This document shows positions 21,701 through 33,965 of a stretch of 64,000 nucleotides of DNA, in pieces (position 1 is the first letter of the stretch; each line of letters starts with the position of its first letter). A model generated the notes under the pieces. It was not told the DNA's origin. It did no database searches and saw nothing but the letters and a program-made list of their open reading frames with translations. Made by a program: the position numbers and the translations under genes. Origin of the DNA: Microglena sp. YARC (lineage: Eukaryota; Chlorophyta; Chlorophyceae; Chlamydomonadales; Chlamydomonadaceae); NCBI GenBank assembly GCA_022414725.1, contig CM039462.1, forward strand, positions 113,011,172-113,075,171, read 5' to 3'.

Positions 21701-24700
21701 GTTTTTGGAAGCGGGCATTTTTAGATTTATCTTCGGTCGGAAACTGCAAATGGGACTTTTGCCCCTGCTACAATTTTTTCATTCTTTGATAAAGCCTTCT
21801 TGCTGGAACAGCTTCTTTGTGCGTAAGCGTTCATATGTGTAAAATGTAATGGTAGGTAAGCGCTGTCATACACTTACAACTTAGATCGTCAGCCTGGTCT
21901 TCTATTTTCCTGTTTCTGAAACTTGCTTCTGTGGACACAGCATCCAGGGGATGCTCAATGTAGTTATCTATTTATTGTTGTGCCTGTAAACCAACTAGGG
22001 CGCGTGTGCCTGTGTGTCTTTGTTTTCATTTTTCTGAACAGTTTTGCTTTCTTGCTGGGAACAGCTCTAAGTTGTGGTTAAGCGCATGATGTTATATATG
22101 GTGGTGACTGTAATACAATAGGGTGTGCCGTGTGTCTTAGTTTTTTCATTTTTTGAAAGCTTGCTTTCTCTGCTGGAACAGCTCAGTTTATATGTAACGC
22201 TATGAATGTATACCTATACCTGGTGGTGGCTGTAATACAATAGCACCCGGTGTCCAACACCTGGCGTGTGACCTTGGTTTGTTTTCAATTTTTCTCAGCG
22301 AAAGCTTGCTTTCTGCTGGGAACAGCTCAGTTTTGTGCGCGTAAGCGCACCATGATTATTTATACTATGGCCGTGGCTGTAAATACAATAGGGAATGATC
22401 GTCACCTTCTAGTGCGGGTTGCTGTGTCTCTTGTTTTCATTTTTTTTTGAAAGCTATAGCTTTCTTGCTGGGAACAGCTCCAGTTTTTTGTGGTAAGCGC
22501 AACATGATGTTTATATATTGGTGGTGCTGTGCCAATACAACTCAGGGTGTGCTGCCTGGTGTCTTGCGTCTTTTCATTTTTTGGAAAGCTTGCTTCTTGC
22601 TGGGAACAGCTCAGTTGTGGTGTAAGCAGTGGATGTATATATATAGTTAGGTGGCGTGGCTAATCAATAGGGTTGTGCCTGTGTCTCACTTTTCATTTTT
22701 TGATCCTGCTGGGAGACAGCGGTCAGCGGGATGAGCGCATATTTACATATGGTGTGGCTGTAATACATAGGGTGTGCCTGTCTTTTGTTTTCATTTTTTG
22801 AAAGCGTGCCTCTTCTTCTACAGCTCATTGTGGTAAGCGCATGATGTTATAGATGTGGTGGCCTGTAATACAATAGGCTGGCCTGTGTTCTTGTTTTCAT
22901 TTTTTGAAAGCTTGCTTTCTTGCTGCGGAACAGCTCAGTTGTGCGTAAAGCGCATCATGTTATATATCGTGGTGGCTGTAGCGTAATACAATAGGGTGCC
23001 TGTGGGTGGTCTTTGTTTACATTTTTTTGAAGCCTTGCCTGTTTCTCTTGCTGGGAGCTGTGGTAAAGCGCCAGGCATCTTGTGGGCTCCTTATCATTGC
23101 TCCGGGGCTGTAACAGGGTGTGGCTGTGTGTCTTGTTTTCATTTTTGAAAAGCTTGCTGCTGGGAACAGCTAAGTTGTGAGTAACGCGCATGATGTATAT
23201 ATGGTGGTGGCCACCCCTGTAAATACAATGTGTAGTGTGCCTGTGTGTTCATTTTTCACGAAAAGCTGGTGCTTGCGTGGGAACAGCTCAGTTTTGTGTA
23301 AGCGCTGTTATATATGGGTCCCCATGATACAATAGGGCTCTGCCGTCGTTGTACTATTTTCATTTTTTGAAGTGCCTTCATGCTTGGGAAACTGTAGTGT
23401 GCGTTAGCGCATATGTTCATATAGGGTGCTGCCTGTAATACAATAGTGTCTACTCAAGTTTCATTTTTTTTTGAAAGCTGCTTTCTTGCTGGGAACAGCT
23501 CAGTGGTGGTAAGCGCCATGATGTTATATATGGTGGTGGCTGTAATACAATAGGGTGTGCCTGTGTGTCTTTGTTTTCATTTTTTGAAAGCTTGCTTTCT
23601 TGCTGGGAACAGCTCAGTTGTGGTAAGCGCATGATGTTATATATGGTGGTGGCTGTAATACAATAGGTGTGCCTGTGTGTCTTTGTTTTCATTTTTTGAA
23701 AGCTTGCTTTCTTGCTGGGAACAGCTCAGTTGTGGTAAGCGCATGATGTTATATATGGTGGTGGCTGTAGATTTTTGAAAGCATTTTTTGAGGAGCTTAT
23801 CAGTATTTATATAATGGTCGGGGCATGTAAATGCTTTCTGCTGGGGATGGTGGTGGCTTATATATGTAATACAATAGGGTGTGTGTCCTTGCTTGCTTTC
23901 TTGCGCTGGGATAGGGTGTTTATATAAGGTGGTGGCTGTAATAGCTTAGGGGTGTGCCTTTGTTTTGTTTTCATTTTTTGAAAGCTTGCTTTCTTGCTGG
24001 GAACAGCTCAGTTGTGGTAAGCGCATGATGTTATATATGGTGGTGGCTGTAATACAATAGGGTGTGCCTGTGTGTCTTTGTTTTCATTTTTTGAAAGCTT
24101 GCTTTCTTGCTGGAAAGCAGATGTTATATATGGTTGGTGGCCCTCAGTTGTGGTAATTTTTTGCGCTTTCTGCTGGGATGTTGTGGTATGATGTTATATA
24201 TGGTGGGTGGTGGTAATACAATAGGTGTGCTGTATATTTTTTGAGGAGCTTGCTTTTCTAGCCTGGAATAGGGTGTGATGTTATATATGGTGGTGGGCTG
24301 TAATACTGTGTGTCTTTCTTTGTTTTCATTTTTTGAAAGCTTGCTTTCTTGCTGCGGAACAGCTCAGTTGTGGGTAAGCGCATGATGTTATATATGTGGT
24401 GGCTGTAATACAATAGGGTGTGCCTGTGTGTCTTTTATTTTCATTTTTGAAAGCTTGCTTTCTTGCTGGGAAGCAGGCTTTTGTGGGTAAGCTTGTTATA
24501 TATGGTGGTGGCTGGGGGTGTGCCTGTGTGTTCCTTGTTTTTCAATTTTTTGAAGCTTGCTTCTTGCTGGGAGCTCAGTTGTGGTAAGCGCATGATGTTA
24601 TATATGGTGGTGGCTGTAATACAATAGGGTGTGCCTGTGTGTCTTTGTTTTCATTTTTTGAAAGCTTGCTTTCTTGCTGGGAACAGCTCAGTTGTGGTAA

Positions 24701-25810
24701 GCGCATGATGTTATATATGGTGGTGGCTGTAATACAATAGGGTGTGCCTGTGTCTTTATGTTTCATTTTTTGAAAGCTTGCTTTCTTGCTGGGAACAGCT
24801 CAGTTGTGGTAAGCGCATGATGTTATATATGGTGGTGGCTGTAATACAATAGGGTGTGCCTGTGTCTTTATTTTCATTTTTTGAAAGCTTGCTTTCTTGC
24901 TGGGAACAGCTCAGTTGTGGTAAGCGCATGATGTTACATATATGGTGGTGGCTGTAATACAATAGGGTGTGCCTGTGTCTTTATTTTCATTTTTTGAAAG
25001 CTTGCTTTCTTGCTGGGAACAGCTCAGTTGTGGTAAGCGCATGATGTTATATATGGTGTGGCTGTAATACAATAGGGTGTGCCTGTGTGTCTTTGTTTTC
25101 ATTTTTTGAAAGCTTGCTTTCTTGCTGGGAACAGCTCAGTTGTGGTAAGCGCATGATGTTATGTATATATGGTGGTGGCTGTAATACAATAGGGTGTGCC
25201 TGTGTGTCTTTGTTTTCATTTTTTGAAAGCTTGCTTTGGGAACGAGCTCTGATGTAACTATATGGTGGTGCTGGGGTGTGGCTGTGTCCTTATTTCATTT
25301 TTTTGAAAGCTGCTTTCTTGCCTGGGAGCTCAGTTGTGGTAAGCGCATGATGTTATATATGGTGGTGGCTGTAATACAATAGGGTGTGCCTGTGTGTCTT
25401 TGTTTTCATTTTTTGAAAGCTTGCTTTCTTGCTGGGAACAGCTCAGTTTGTGGGTTAAGCCATGATGTATATATGGTGGTGGCTGTAATACCATAGGGTG
25501 TGCCTGTGTGTCTTTGTTTTCATTTTTGAAAAGCTTGCTTTCTTGCTCTGGAACAGCTCTTGTGTAAGCGCATTAATATCATATGTGGTGGCTGTAATAC
25601 CATAGGGTGTGCCAGTGTTCTTTTTTTTATTACCATTTTTCACAGCTTGCTTTCTTGCTGGGAACAACTTGATAGTGGTAAGCGCTTGATGTTTATATAT
25701 GGTGGTGCGAATCAATACAATATACGCCCCATGTTTTTTATTGATTTATTTTTTTGCTACGCTTTCTTTCTTGCTGGGTCCAACTCAGTAGTGGTAAGAG
25801 CTTGATGTTT
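15756..25810 (+). repeat. Donor-side array from GPC1 exon 3, nearly 90 copies
   Basis: A unit of 111-113 bases contains GAAAGCTTGCTTTCTTGCTGGGAACAGCTCAGTTGTG and the donor GTAAGCGCATGATG. ATATATGGTGGTGGCTGTAATACAATAGGGTG and a T-rich link follow. The first part is the last dozen codons of exon 3 (KLAFLLG--QLW) plus its donor. Over 10 kb this gives close to ninety copies. Units at 16080-16260, 23470-23770 and 24570-25200 are almost identical. Between about 16300 and 24500 most carry many one-base gains and losses. Confidence 0.9.
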
Positions 25811-26080
25811 TATATGATAGCGACGGTGATGACATATGGTTTGCCTATGTCCTTTTTATTCTTGTTCTTCTTCCTTGTTTCTTTGATTGCTTTCTTTCTT
25901 TCATGTCTTTTTGTCTTTTTGTCTTTTGATATTTCTTCTTGTCTGTCTTTCGTTTCTCCTTTTTGTTCATCTTCTTTGTCTCTGTGATTGCCTTCTTTTT
26001 TTATTTCATTATTTCTTGTCTGTCTGTTTGTTTGCTTTCCTGCTTTCTATTCTACTTTTTTACTTTTTTCATTTCAAGAC
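25811..26080. other. Pyrimidine-rich intron stretch
   Basis: Long T/C-rich sequence with TTTCTTT and TTGTCT phrases. It links the exon 3 donor array to the exon 4 acceptor array. No coding signal. Confidence 0.5.
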
Positions 26081-28476
26081 CTGCCACTCACTTTCAAGAC
26101 TGCATACACCGTGACTCCCTTCTACCATTAACCACCCTCTGTAAAAATGCACACCAAAACCTCAACCACACTACAGTGTTTGTTCATTCTGGCTGCCCTG
26201 AGATCCTTTTTGTACTTGTTATTTATTTGTCGCTCACTTTCAAGACTGCGGACACCGTGACTCCCTTCTACCATTAACCACCCTCTGTAAAAATGCACAC
26301 CAAAACCTCAACCACACTACAGTGTTTTTCATTCTGGCTGCCCTGAGATCCTTTTTGTACTTGTTCTTTATTTGTCGCTCACTTTCAAGACTGCGGACAC
26401 CGTGACTCCCTTCTACCATTAACCACCCTCTGTAAAACTGCACACCAAAACCTCAACCACACTGCATGGTCTGTTCGTTTTGGCTGGCCTGAGATACTGA
26501 TTATTTTCTTCTTTATTTGTCGCTCACTTTAAAGACTGCAGACACCGTGACTTATCATTATTTTATTATTTTTATTATCCACCCTCCGTACAAATGCACA
26601 CCGAATCCTCAACCACACTGCAGGATATGTTCTTTCTGGCTGAGTTTTCTTATTTTTGCTCACTTTGATACTGCGGACACCGTGTCGTCCTTTAACAATT
26701 AACCACCCTCTGTGAAAATGAACACCAAACCCTCAGCCACACTGCAGGGTATGTTCTTTCTGGCTGAGTTTTCTTATTTTTGCCCACTTTGATACTGCGG
26801 ACACCGTGTCGTCCCTCTACCATTAACCACCCTCTGTGAAAATGCCACACCAAACCTCTCAGCCACACTGCATGTTCTGTTTCGTTTTTGGCTGGCCTGA
26901 GATCCTGTTTTACTCGTTCTTTATTTGTCGCTCACTTCGATGACCGCCAACACTGTGCCGTACTTCACCCAGTAACCATCCTCTGTAAAAATGCACAACA
27001 AACCCTCAACCACACTGCAGGTTCTGTTCGTTTTGGCTGGTGTTTTCTTGGTTTTTGCTCACTTTCAAGACTGCGGACACCGTGTCGTTCTTCAACTATT
27101 AACCACCCTCAGTAACAATGCACACCAAACCCTCACCTGCACTGCCGGGTCTGCTAATTCTGGCTGCCCTGAGATCCTTTTTGTACTCGTTCTTTATTTG
27201 TCGCCCACTTCGATGACCGCCGACACTGAGCCGTCCTCCACCCAGTAACCATCCTCTGTAAAAATGCGCACCAAGCCCTCAACCACACTGCATGTTCTGT
27301 TCGTTTTGGCTGTTTTTTGCTCACTTTCAAGACTGCGGACACCGTGTCGTCCTTCACCCAGTAACCATTCTCTGCGAAAAAGCACACCAAACCCTCAACC
27401 ACAATGCAGGATATGTTCATTCTGGCTGAGTTTTCTTATTTCTATGCTCACTTTGATACTGGAGACACTGTGCCGGCCTTAAACCATTAAACACCCTCTG
27501 TAAAATGCACACCAACCCCTCAGCCACACTGCACGGTCTGTTAATTTTGTCTGGCCTGAGATCCTTTTTTTCTTGTTCTTTATTTGTTGCTCACTTTCAA
27601 GACTGCGGACACCGTGTCGTCCTTCAACCATTGACCACCCTCAGTAACAATGCACACAAAACCCTCAGCCACACTGCAGGGTCTGTTCATACTGGCTGGA
27701 CTGTTTTTTGTGTGCTTACTTTGAAGACTGCGGACACCGTGACATCTCTCAACCATGAACCACCCTCTGTAAAAATGCACAAAAACCCTCAACCGCACTG
27801 TAGGGTCAGTTCATTCTGGCTGGACTGAGATCCTTTTTGTACTTGTTCTTTATTTGTCGCTCACTTTCAAGACTGCGGACACCGTGTCGTTCTTCAACTA
27901 TTAACCACCCTCAGTACAAATTCACACCAAACCCACATCCACACTGCATATTCTGTTCGTTTTGGCTGGAGTTTTCTTCTTTTTGCTCTCTTTGATTCTG
28001 CAGACACCGTGACGTCCTTCTGCCATTAACCACCCTCTGTAAAAATGCACAACAAACCCTCAACTACACTTCACTGTCTGTTCATTATAGCGAACGTTTT
28101 TTGGTGTGCTCACTTTGAAGACTGCGGACACTGTGCCATCCTTAACCACTTAACTATTAACCATCCTCTGTACAAATTCACACCAAACCCACATTCACAC
28201 TGCAGGGTCTGTTCGTTTTGGCTGGAGTTTTCTTGTTTTTTGCTCACTTTGATACTGCGGCATACTTCTACCATTAACCGCCCTCTGTAAAAATGCCAAC
28301 CAAAAACCCTCAAGCACACCGCATGGTCTGTTCATTCTGGCTGGAGTTATCTTATTTTTTGCTCACTTTGATACTGCAGACACTGTGACGTCCCTCAACC
28401 ATTAACCACCCTCTATGAAAGTGCACACAAAACCATCAACCACACTGCAGGGTCTGTTCGATCTGGCTGCTGTTTT

Positions 28477-28533
<57 letters not shown>

Positions 28534-29060
28534 TTCACTTTGATACTGCCAACACAGTGAAGACCCTCGACCATCAACCACCCTCTGTAAAAATGCACAC
28601 CAAACCTTCAACCACGCTGCAGGGTCTGTTCCATCTGGCTGAGCCAAGATTCTTTTCTTATTTCTTATTTCTATGTGTTTATGTTGTTCGCTTTAAAGAA
28701 TGCTCACAACATAACTTCCTTTCACCATTAGCCACACTAACTAACAACCAAAAAAACTAAAAAACAACCATACTGCAGGGTCTGTTCATTCTGGCTGGGC
28801 CGAGATCCTTTTTGTTTTTTAAGCTTACTTTCAAGACAGGTGACACCGCCTGGTCAGTTTGTTCCTTTCAAGACAGGTGACACCGCCTGGTCAGTCTGTT
28901 CCTTTCAAGACAGGTGACACCGCCTGGTCAGTCTGTTCCCTTCAAGACAGGTGACACCGCCTGGTCAGTCTGTTCCTTTCAAGACAGGTGACACCGCCTG
29001 GTCAGTCTGGTCCTTCCCCCCCCCTTTTTTCACAACTAAAAAACATTGACCACACTGAAG
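26080..29060 (+). repeat. Acceptor-side array from GPC1 exon 4, diverged part
   Basis: Units of 100-170 bases share TTTCAAGACTGCGGACACCGTG, CACCCTCTGTAAAAATGCAC and CCACACTGCAGGGTCTGTTC-TTCTGGCTG...GAGATCCTTTTTG. The last part is the acceptor plus the first dozen codons of exon 4. About twenty units are seen. A (GTT)n run sits at about 28472-28532, and a unit of about 50 bases (CTTTCAAGACAGGTGACACC...) is amplified five times at 28829-29013. Confidence 0.8.
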
Positions 29061-29216
29061 GGTCTGTTCATTCTGGTTTGGCCGAGATCCCTTTTTTTTG
29101 TCGCTCACTTTCAAGACTGCCGACACCGTGACTTCCTGACTGCAGGGTCTGTTCATCCTGGTTGGGCGGAGATCCTTTTCTTATTTTGTATTTATATCTT
29201 TGTGTAGCTCACTTTA

Positions 29217-29378
29217 TAGAAATTCAGGGGATGAACTGGACAAACGTTTCGTACACTGTCGTTCCCTCATCAAAATTGTCGAGAATTCTCGGATTTCCAG
29301 GCAAAAATTCTCGATTTCAAGTTACGAAGTACAAGTTCTTGCGGAAACGTTTTGTCCAGTTCATCCCCTGAATTGCTA
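29217..29378. mobile_element. 162-bp inverted-repeat transposon (MITE)
   Basis: Both ends begin TAG(A/C)AATTCAGGGGATGAAC and pair over about 28 bases, including CTGGACAAA. The element is flanked by TA on each side. Removing it with one TA restores CACTTTAAAGACTGCAG, which is present intact at 26527 in another unit of the same array. This fixes the borders and the TA target duplication, as for Tc1/mariner-type insertions. No coding capacity. Confidence 0.85.
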
Positions 29379-29416
29379 TAAAGACTGCAGACAGCGTAAC
29401 TTCCTTCCAGCATTAA

Positions 29417-29488
29417 AATGGTGTCGCTGATTTGTGTAAGGAGACCCACCTCCTGGGGTCAAAATTCCTTTCACAACCAGTCACAAGT
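29417..29488 (+). repeat. Dispersed 70-bp repeat
   Basis: GGTGTCGCTGATTTGTGTAAGGAGACCC... to TTTCACAACC matches 11177-11248 with few changes. An inverted fragment (GTGAAAGGAATTTCACCCCAGGAGG) is at about 32943. Confidence 0.7.
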
Positions 29489-29489
29489 A

Positions 29490-29826
29490 AAAAACAAATT
29501 AACCACACTGCAGGATCTGTTCATTCTGGCTGGTCCGACATCCTTTTTTGTTTTAGCGTACTTTCAAGACAGGTGACACTGCGACTTCCTGACTGCCTGG
29601 TCAGTCTGTTCCTTCCCCCCCTTTTTTCACGACTAAAACATATTGACCGAACTGCAGGGCCTGTTCATTCTGGTTGGGCCAAGATCCCCTGTTTTTGTCG
29701 CTCACTTTCAAGACTGCCGACACCGTGACTTCCTGACTGCAGGGTCTGTTCATTCTGGCTGGGCCGAGATCCTTTTTTTTTCCCGCCCACTTTCAAGACT
29801 GTCGAAACCGTGACTTCTTGACTGCA
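29490..29826 (+). repeat. Further exon 4 acceptor copies
   Basis: Three units of 120-150 bases carry CTGCAGG-TCTGTTCATTCTGG-TGGGCC-AGATCC, closer to the true exon 4 than the left-hand copies are. Confidence 0.75.
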
Positions 29827-32530
29827 GGGTCTGTCCATTCACGCTAGGCCGAATCTGTATTTGTTTTTTACTAGTTTTACTTTTAATTTGTAGCTCACTT
29901 TCAAGACTGCCAATACCGTGACTTCTTGACTGCAGGGTCTGTCCATTCACGCATAGCCGATATCTGTATTTGTTTTTACTACGTTTTACTTTTAATTTGT
30001 AGCTCACTTTCAAGACTGCCAATACCGTGACTTCTTGACTGCAGGGTCTGTCCATTCACGCTAGGCCGATATCTGTATTTGTTTTTACTACGTTTTACTT
30101 TTAATTTGTAGCTCACTTTCAAGACTGCCAATACCGTGACTTCTTGACTGCAGGTCTGTCCATCTCACGCTAGGCCGATATCTGTATTTGTTTTTACTAC
30201 GTTTTACTTTTAATTTGTAGCTCACTTTCAAGACTGTCGAAACCGTGACTTCTTGACTGCAGGGTCTGTCCATTCACGCTAGGCCGATATCTGTATTTGT
30301 TTTTACTACGTTTTACTTTTAATTGTAGCTCACTTTCAAGACTGCCAATACCGTGACTTCTTGACTGCAGGTCTGTCCATTCACGCTAGGCCGATATCTG
30401 TATTGTTTTTTACTACGTTTTACTTTTAATTTGTAGCTCACTTTCAAGACTGCCAATTACCGTGACTTCTTGACTGCAGGTCTGTCCATTCACGCTAGGC
30501 CGATATCTGTATTTGTTTACTACGTTTTACTTTTAATTTGTAGTCACTTTCAAGACTGCCAATACGTGACTTCTTGACTGCAGGTCTGTCCATTCACGCT
30601 AGGCCGATATCTGTATTTGTTTTTACTACGTTTTACTTTTAATTTGTAGCTCAACTTTCAAGACTGCCAATACCGTGACTTCTTGACTGTGCAGGGTCTG
30701 TCCATTCACGCTAGGCCGATATCTGTATTTGTTTTTACTACGTTTTACTTTTTAATTTGTAGCTCAACTTTCAAGACTGCCAATACCGTGACTTCTTGAC
30801 TGCAGGGTCTGTCCATTCACGCTAGGTCCGATATCTGTATTTGTTTTTACTACGTTTTACTTTTAATTTGTAGCTCACTTTCAAGACTGCCAATACCGTG
30901 ACTTCTTGACTGCAGGGTCTGTCCATTCACGCTAGGCCGATATCTGTATTTGTTTTTTACTACGTTTTACTTTTAATTTGTAGCTCACTTTCAAGACTGC
31001 CAATACCGTGACTTCTTGACTGCAGGGTCTGTCCATTCACGCTAGGCCGATATCTGTATTTGTTTTTACTACGTTTTACTTTTAATTTGTAGCTCACTTT
31101 CAAGACTGCCGAATACCGTGACTTCTTGACTGCAGGGTCTGTCCATTCACGCTAGGCGATATCTGTATTTGTTTTTACTACGTTTTACTTTTAATTTGTA
31201 GCTCACTTTCAAGACTGCCAATACCGTGACTTCTTGACTGCAGGGTCTGTCCATTCACGCTAGGCCGATTCTTATCTGTATTTGTTTTTACTACGTTTTA
31301 CTTTTAATTTGTAGCTCACTTTCAAGACTGCAATACCCTAGTGACTTCTTGACTGCAGGGTCTGTCCATTCACGCTAGGCCGATATCTGTATTTGTTTTT
31401 ACTACGTTTTACTTTTTAATTTGTAGCTCACTTTCAAGACTGCCAATACCGTGACTTCTTGACTGCAGGGTCTGTCCATTCACGCTAGGCCGATATCTGT
31501 ATTTGTTTTTACTACGTTTTACTTTTAATTTGTAGCTCACTTTCAAGACTGCCAATACCGTGACTTCTTGACTGCAGGGTCTGTCCATTCACGCTAGGCC
31601 GATATCTGTATTTGTTTTTTACTACGTTTTACTTTTAATTTGTAGCTCACTTTCAAGACTGCCAATACCGTGACTTCTTGACTGCAGGGTCTGTCCATTC
31701 ACGCTAGGCCGATATCTGTATTTGTTTTTACTACGTTTTACTTTTTTTGTAATTTGACTTAACTCACTACTTCAAGGACTGCCAATCTGTACCGTTGACT
31801 TCTTGACTGCTGCAGGGTCTGTCCATTCACGCTAGGCCGATATCTGTATTTGTTTTTACTACGTTTTACTTTTAATTTGTAGCTCACTTTCAAGACTGCC
31901 AATACCGTGACTTCTTGACTGCAGGGTCTGTCCATTCACGCTAGGCCGATATCTGTATTCTGTTTTTACTACGTTTTACTTTTAATTTGTAGCTCACTTT
32001 CAAGACTGCCAATACCGTGACTTCTTGACTGCAGGGTCTGTCCATTCACGCTAGGCCGATATCTGTATTTGTTTTTACTACGTTTTACTTTTAATTTGTA
32101 GCTCACTTTCAAGACTGCCAATACCGTGACTTCTTGACTGCAGGGTCTGTCCATTCACGCTAGCCGATATCTGTATTTGTTTTTACTACGTTTTACTTTT
32201 AATTTGTAGCTCACTTTCAAGACTGCCAATACCGTGACTTCTTGACTGCAGGGTCTGTCCATTCACTCTAGGCCGATATCTGTATTTGTTTTTACTACGT
32301 TTTACTTTTAATTTGTAGCTCACTTTCAAGACTGCCAATACCGTGACTTCTTGACTGCAGGGTCTGTCCATTCACGCTAGGCCGATATCTGTATTTGTTT
32401 TTACTACGTTTTACTTTTAATTTGTAGCTCACTTTCAAGACTGCCAATACCGTGACTTCTTGACTGCAGGGTCTGTCCATTCACGCTAGGCCGATATCTG
32501 TATTTGTTTTTACTACGTTTTACTTTTAAT
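29827..32530 (+). repeat. Homogeneous 109-bp array derived from the exon 4 acceptor
   Basis: About 25 units of 109 bases: CTGCAGGGTCTGTCCATTCACGCTAGGCCGATATCTGTATTTG..., then TTTGTAGCTCACTTTCAAGACTGCCAATACCGTGACTTCTTGA. Most are identical apart from small indels. The segment after CTGCAG is a mutated exon 4 start (CTGGGCCGAGATCC has become CTAGGCCGATATC), so this subfamily arose from one variant copy and was then homogenised. Confidence 0.88.
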
Positions 32531-32768
32531 TGGTCGCTCACTGTCAAGACCGCCCACACTGTTACTTCCTTATCTTTTGCTTGCTTGCTTGCCTGCTTTA
32601 CTTTGTACTTCGTTCCTTTTTATTTGCCGCCCACTTTCATGACTGCTGACACCGTGACTTCCTGACTGCAGGGTCTGTTCATTCTGGCTGGGCCGAGATC
32701 CTTTTCTGTTTTTATTTTATTTGTCGCTCGCTTTCAAGACTGTCGAAACCGTGACTTCCTGACTGCAG
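32531..32768 (+). repeat. Two last acceptor copies before exon 4
   Basis: Units beginning at about 32655 and 32740 carry GACTGCAGGGTCTGTTCATTCTGGCTGGGCCGAGATCCT, identical to the real exon start. They show the closest copies to be the best preserved. Confidence 0.8.
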
Positions 32769-32852
32769 GGTCTGTTCATTCTGGCTGGGCCGAGATCCTC
32801 AGTCCTTCCCCCAGCTGTACACGGGGCTTGGACTGCTGCTGTTTGCAATCAG
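32769..32852 (+). CDS. GPC1: GPC1 exon 4: first membrane spans
   Basis: The first base completes TGG after exon 3. The exon then reads VCSFWLGRDPQSFPQLYTG and GLGLLLFAIR, ending ATC AG|GTGATT in phase 2. FW-LG--P--F---Y is the family pattern after the first membrane span, and the hydrophobic run after it is the second span. It is the only one of some fifty acceptor copies that continues into a full exon. Confidence 0.85.
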
Positions 32853-33030
32853 GTGATTTTTGTTTTTTTGTGTGAAAGGGAGGTGTCCTAGGCCTCTCAC
32901 CTGATTGCTGCTGTTTGCAATCAGGTGATTTTTGTTTTTTTGTGTGAAAGGAATTTCACCCCAGGAGGTTGTGAAAGGGAGGTGTCCTAGGCCTCTCACC
33001 TGATTGCTGCTGTTTGCAATCATGTGATTG
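32829..33030 (+). repeat. Donor-side copies of exon 4 (3 in all)
   Basis: CTGCTGTTTGCAATCAGGTGATTTTTG, the exon end plus donor, recurs at about 32906 and 33007. The third copy has CATGTG in place of CAGGTG, which removes the donor. The spacer holds GTGTCCTAGGCCTCTCACCTGATTG. Confidence 0.75.
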
Positions 33031-33833
33031 AGTGTATGTGTGTGTCTGTATTTAATGATGGTTACATTTTCCTGTTTTCCCACTGGACTCCAAATGTACC
33101 CGCGGCTTGACAGAGGCAAGGGGGACTTCAGAGCATCACTAGACATTTATGCGCCAAGCTGTTTATATATGTACGTGTGTGTTCAGTCCTGTGGCAGCTA
33201 AATACGCTTCACATACTTGCTCAACCATACAAACAAGAAACGCAGTTTGAAAAACAAGTGTAAACAAAAAAGATAACGCCTGGAGGGGCGTGGTGTTAAG
33301 GGGGCTATGTTAAAAAAGTGTACTTACTTCTCCATAAATAAATAAATATTATGCCTTATTACAAGGCGTGAGGTTGAGGAGGCCAGCCCGTTTGCTTGCA
33401 CTGGGGCCAACCACCAATGGGGCCAACCACCACTGGGGCCAACCACCACTGGGGCCAACCACCTTGGGGCCAACCACCTTGGGGCCAACCACCACTGGGG
33501 CCAACCACCTGGGGCCAACCACCTTACTTTCCCATTATCATTATTCATTCTGGTTGGGCCAAGGTCCTGTATGTATGTTACAGTCCAGGGGTAAGCTAAA
33601 TAGTCTAAAGGGACTTGCCCAATCGTGGCAGGATGGTCTTTTTTCAGTTGTTATGGTTTGTTGCTATGCTTTGCTTTCAAATTGTATTCTGGCTTGTTAT
33701 GGTTTCAGTTGTTTTAGTTGTTACGGTTTGTTGCTATGCTTTGCTTACATCTTTTATTCTTGCTTGTTATGGTTTCATTTGTTTCAGTTGTTTCAGTTTT
33801 TACCACGTCCATTGATCCAACCCACACATGCAG
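33031..33833. other. GPC1 intron 4, remaining part
   Basis: Holds a fragment of the ACGCCTGG-GGGGCGTGGTGTTAAG repeat at 33277-33302. A 17-18-base minisatellite (GGGGCCAACCACCACT, about eight copies) lies at 33402-33528. An inverted fragment of the dispersed repeat (GTTACAGTCCAGGGGTA...GGGACTTGCCC) is at 33578-33632. A duplicated phrase of about 75 bases (GTTACGGTTTGTTGCTATGCTTTGCTT) lies at 33645-33790. Confidence 0.6.
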
Positions 33834-33886
33834 GTTTATTGTTTACAAAAGGAGCCGCCAGCACTACTACCTCTTTGATTTCTGCT
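33834..33886 (+). CDS. GPC1: GPC1 exon 5: HYYLFDFC motif
   Basis: The acceptor CACACATGCAG is followed by G, completing AGG (Arg). The exon then reads FIVYKRSRQHYYLFDFC and ends TGC T|GTAAGT in phase 1. With exon 6 the split codon becomes TAT, giving HYYLFDFCYWANLL. The family signature is R--Y---K--HYFLLDFCY-aNLL, so both the motif and the phases match. The basic stretch before it is the loop between membrane spans. Confidence 0.87.
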
Positions 33887-33965
33887 GTAAGTAACCACTC
33901 GTGTGCTCATATTTAATGTTACTTAGATGTGAGATGTACATGTAAATGTACAAATAAATGCCAAT

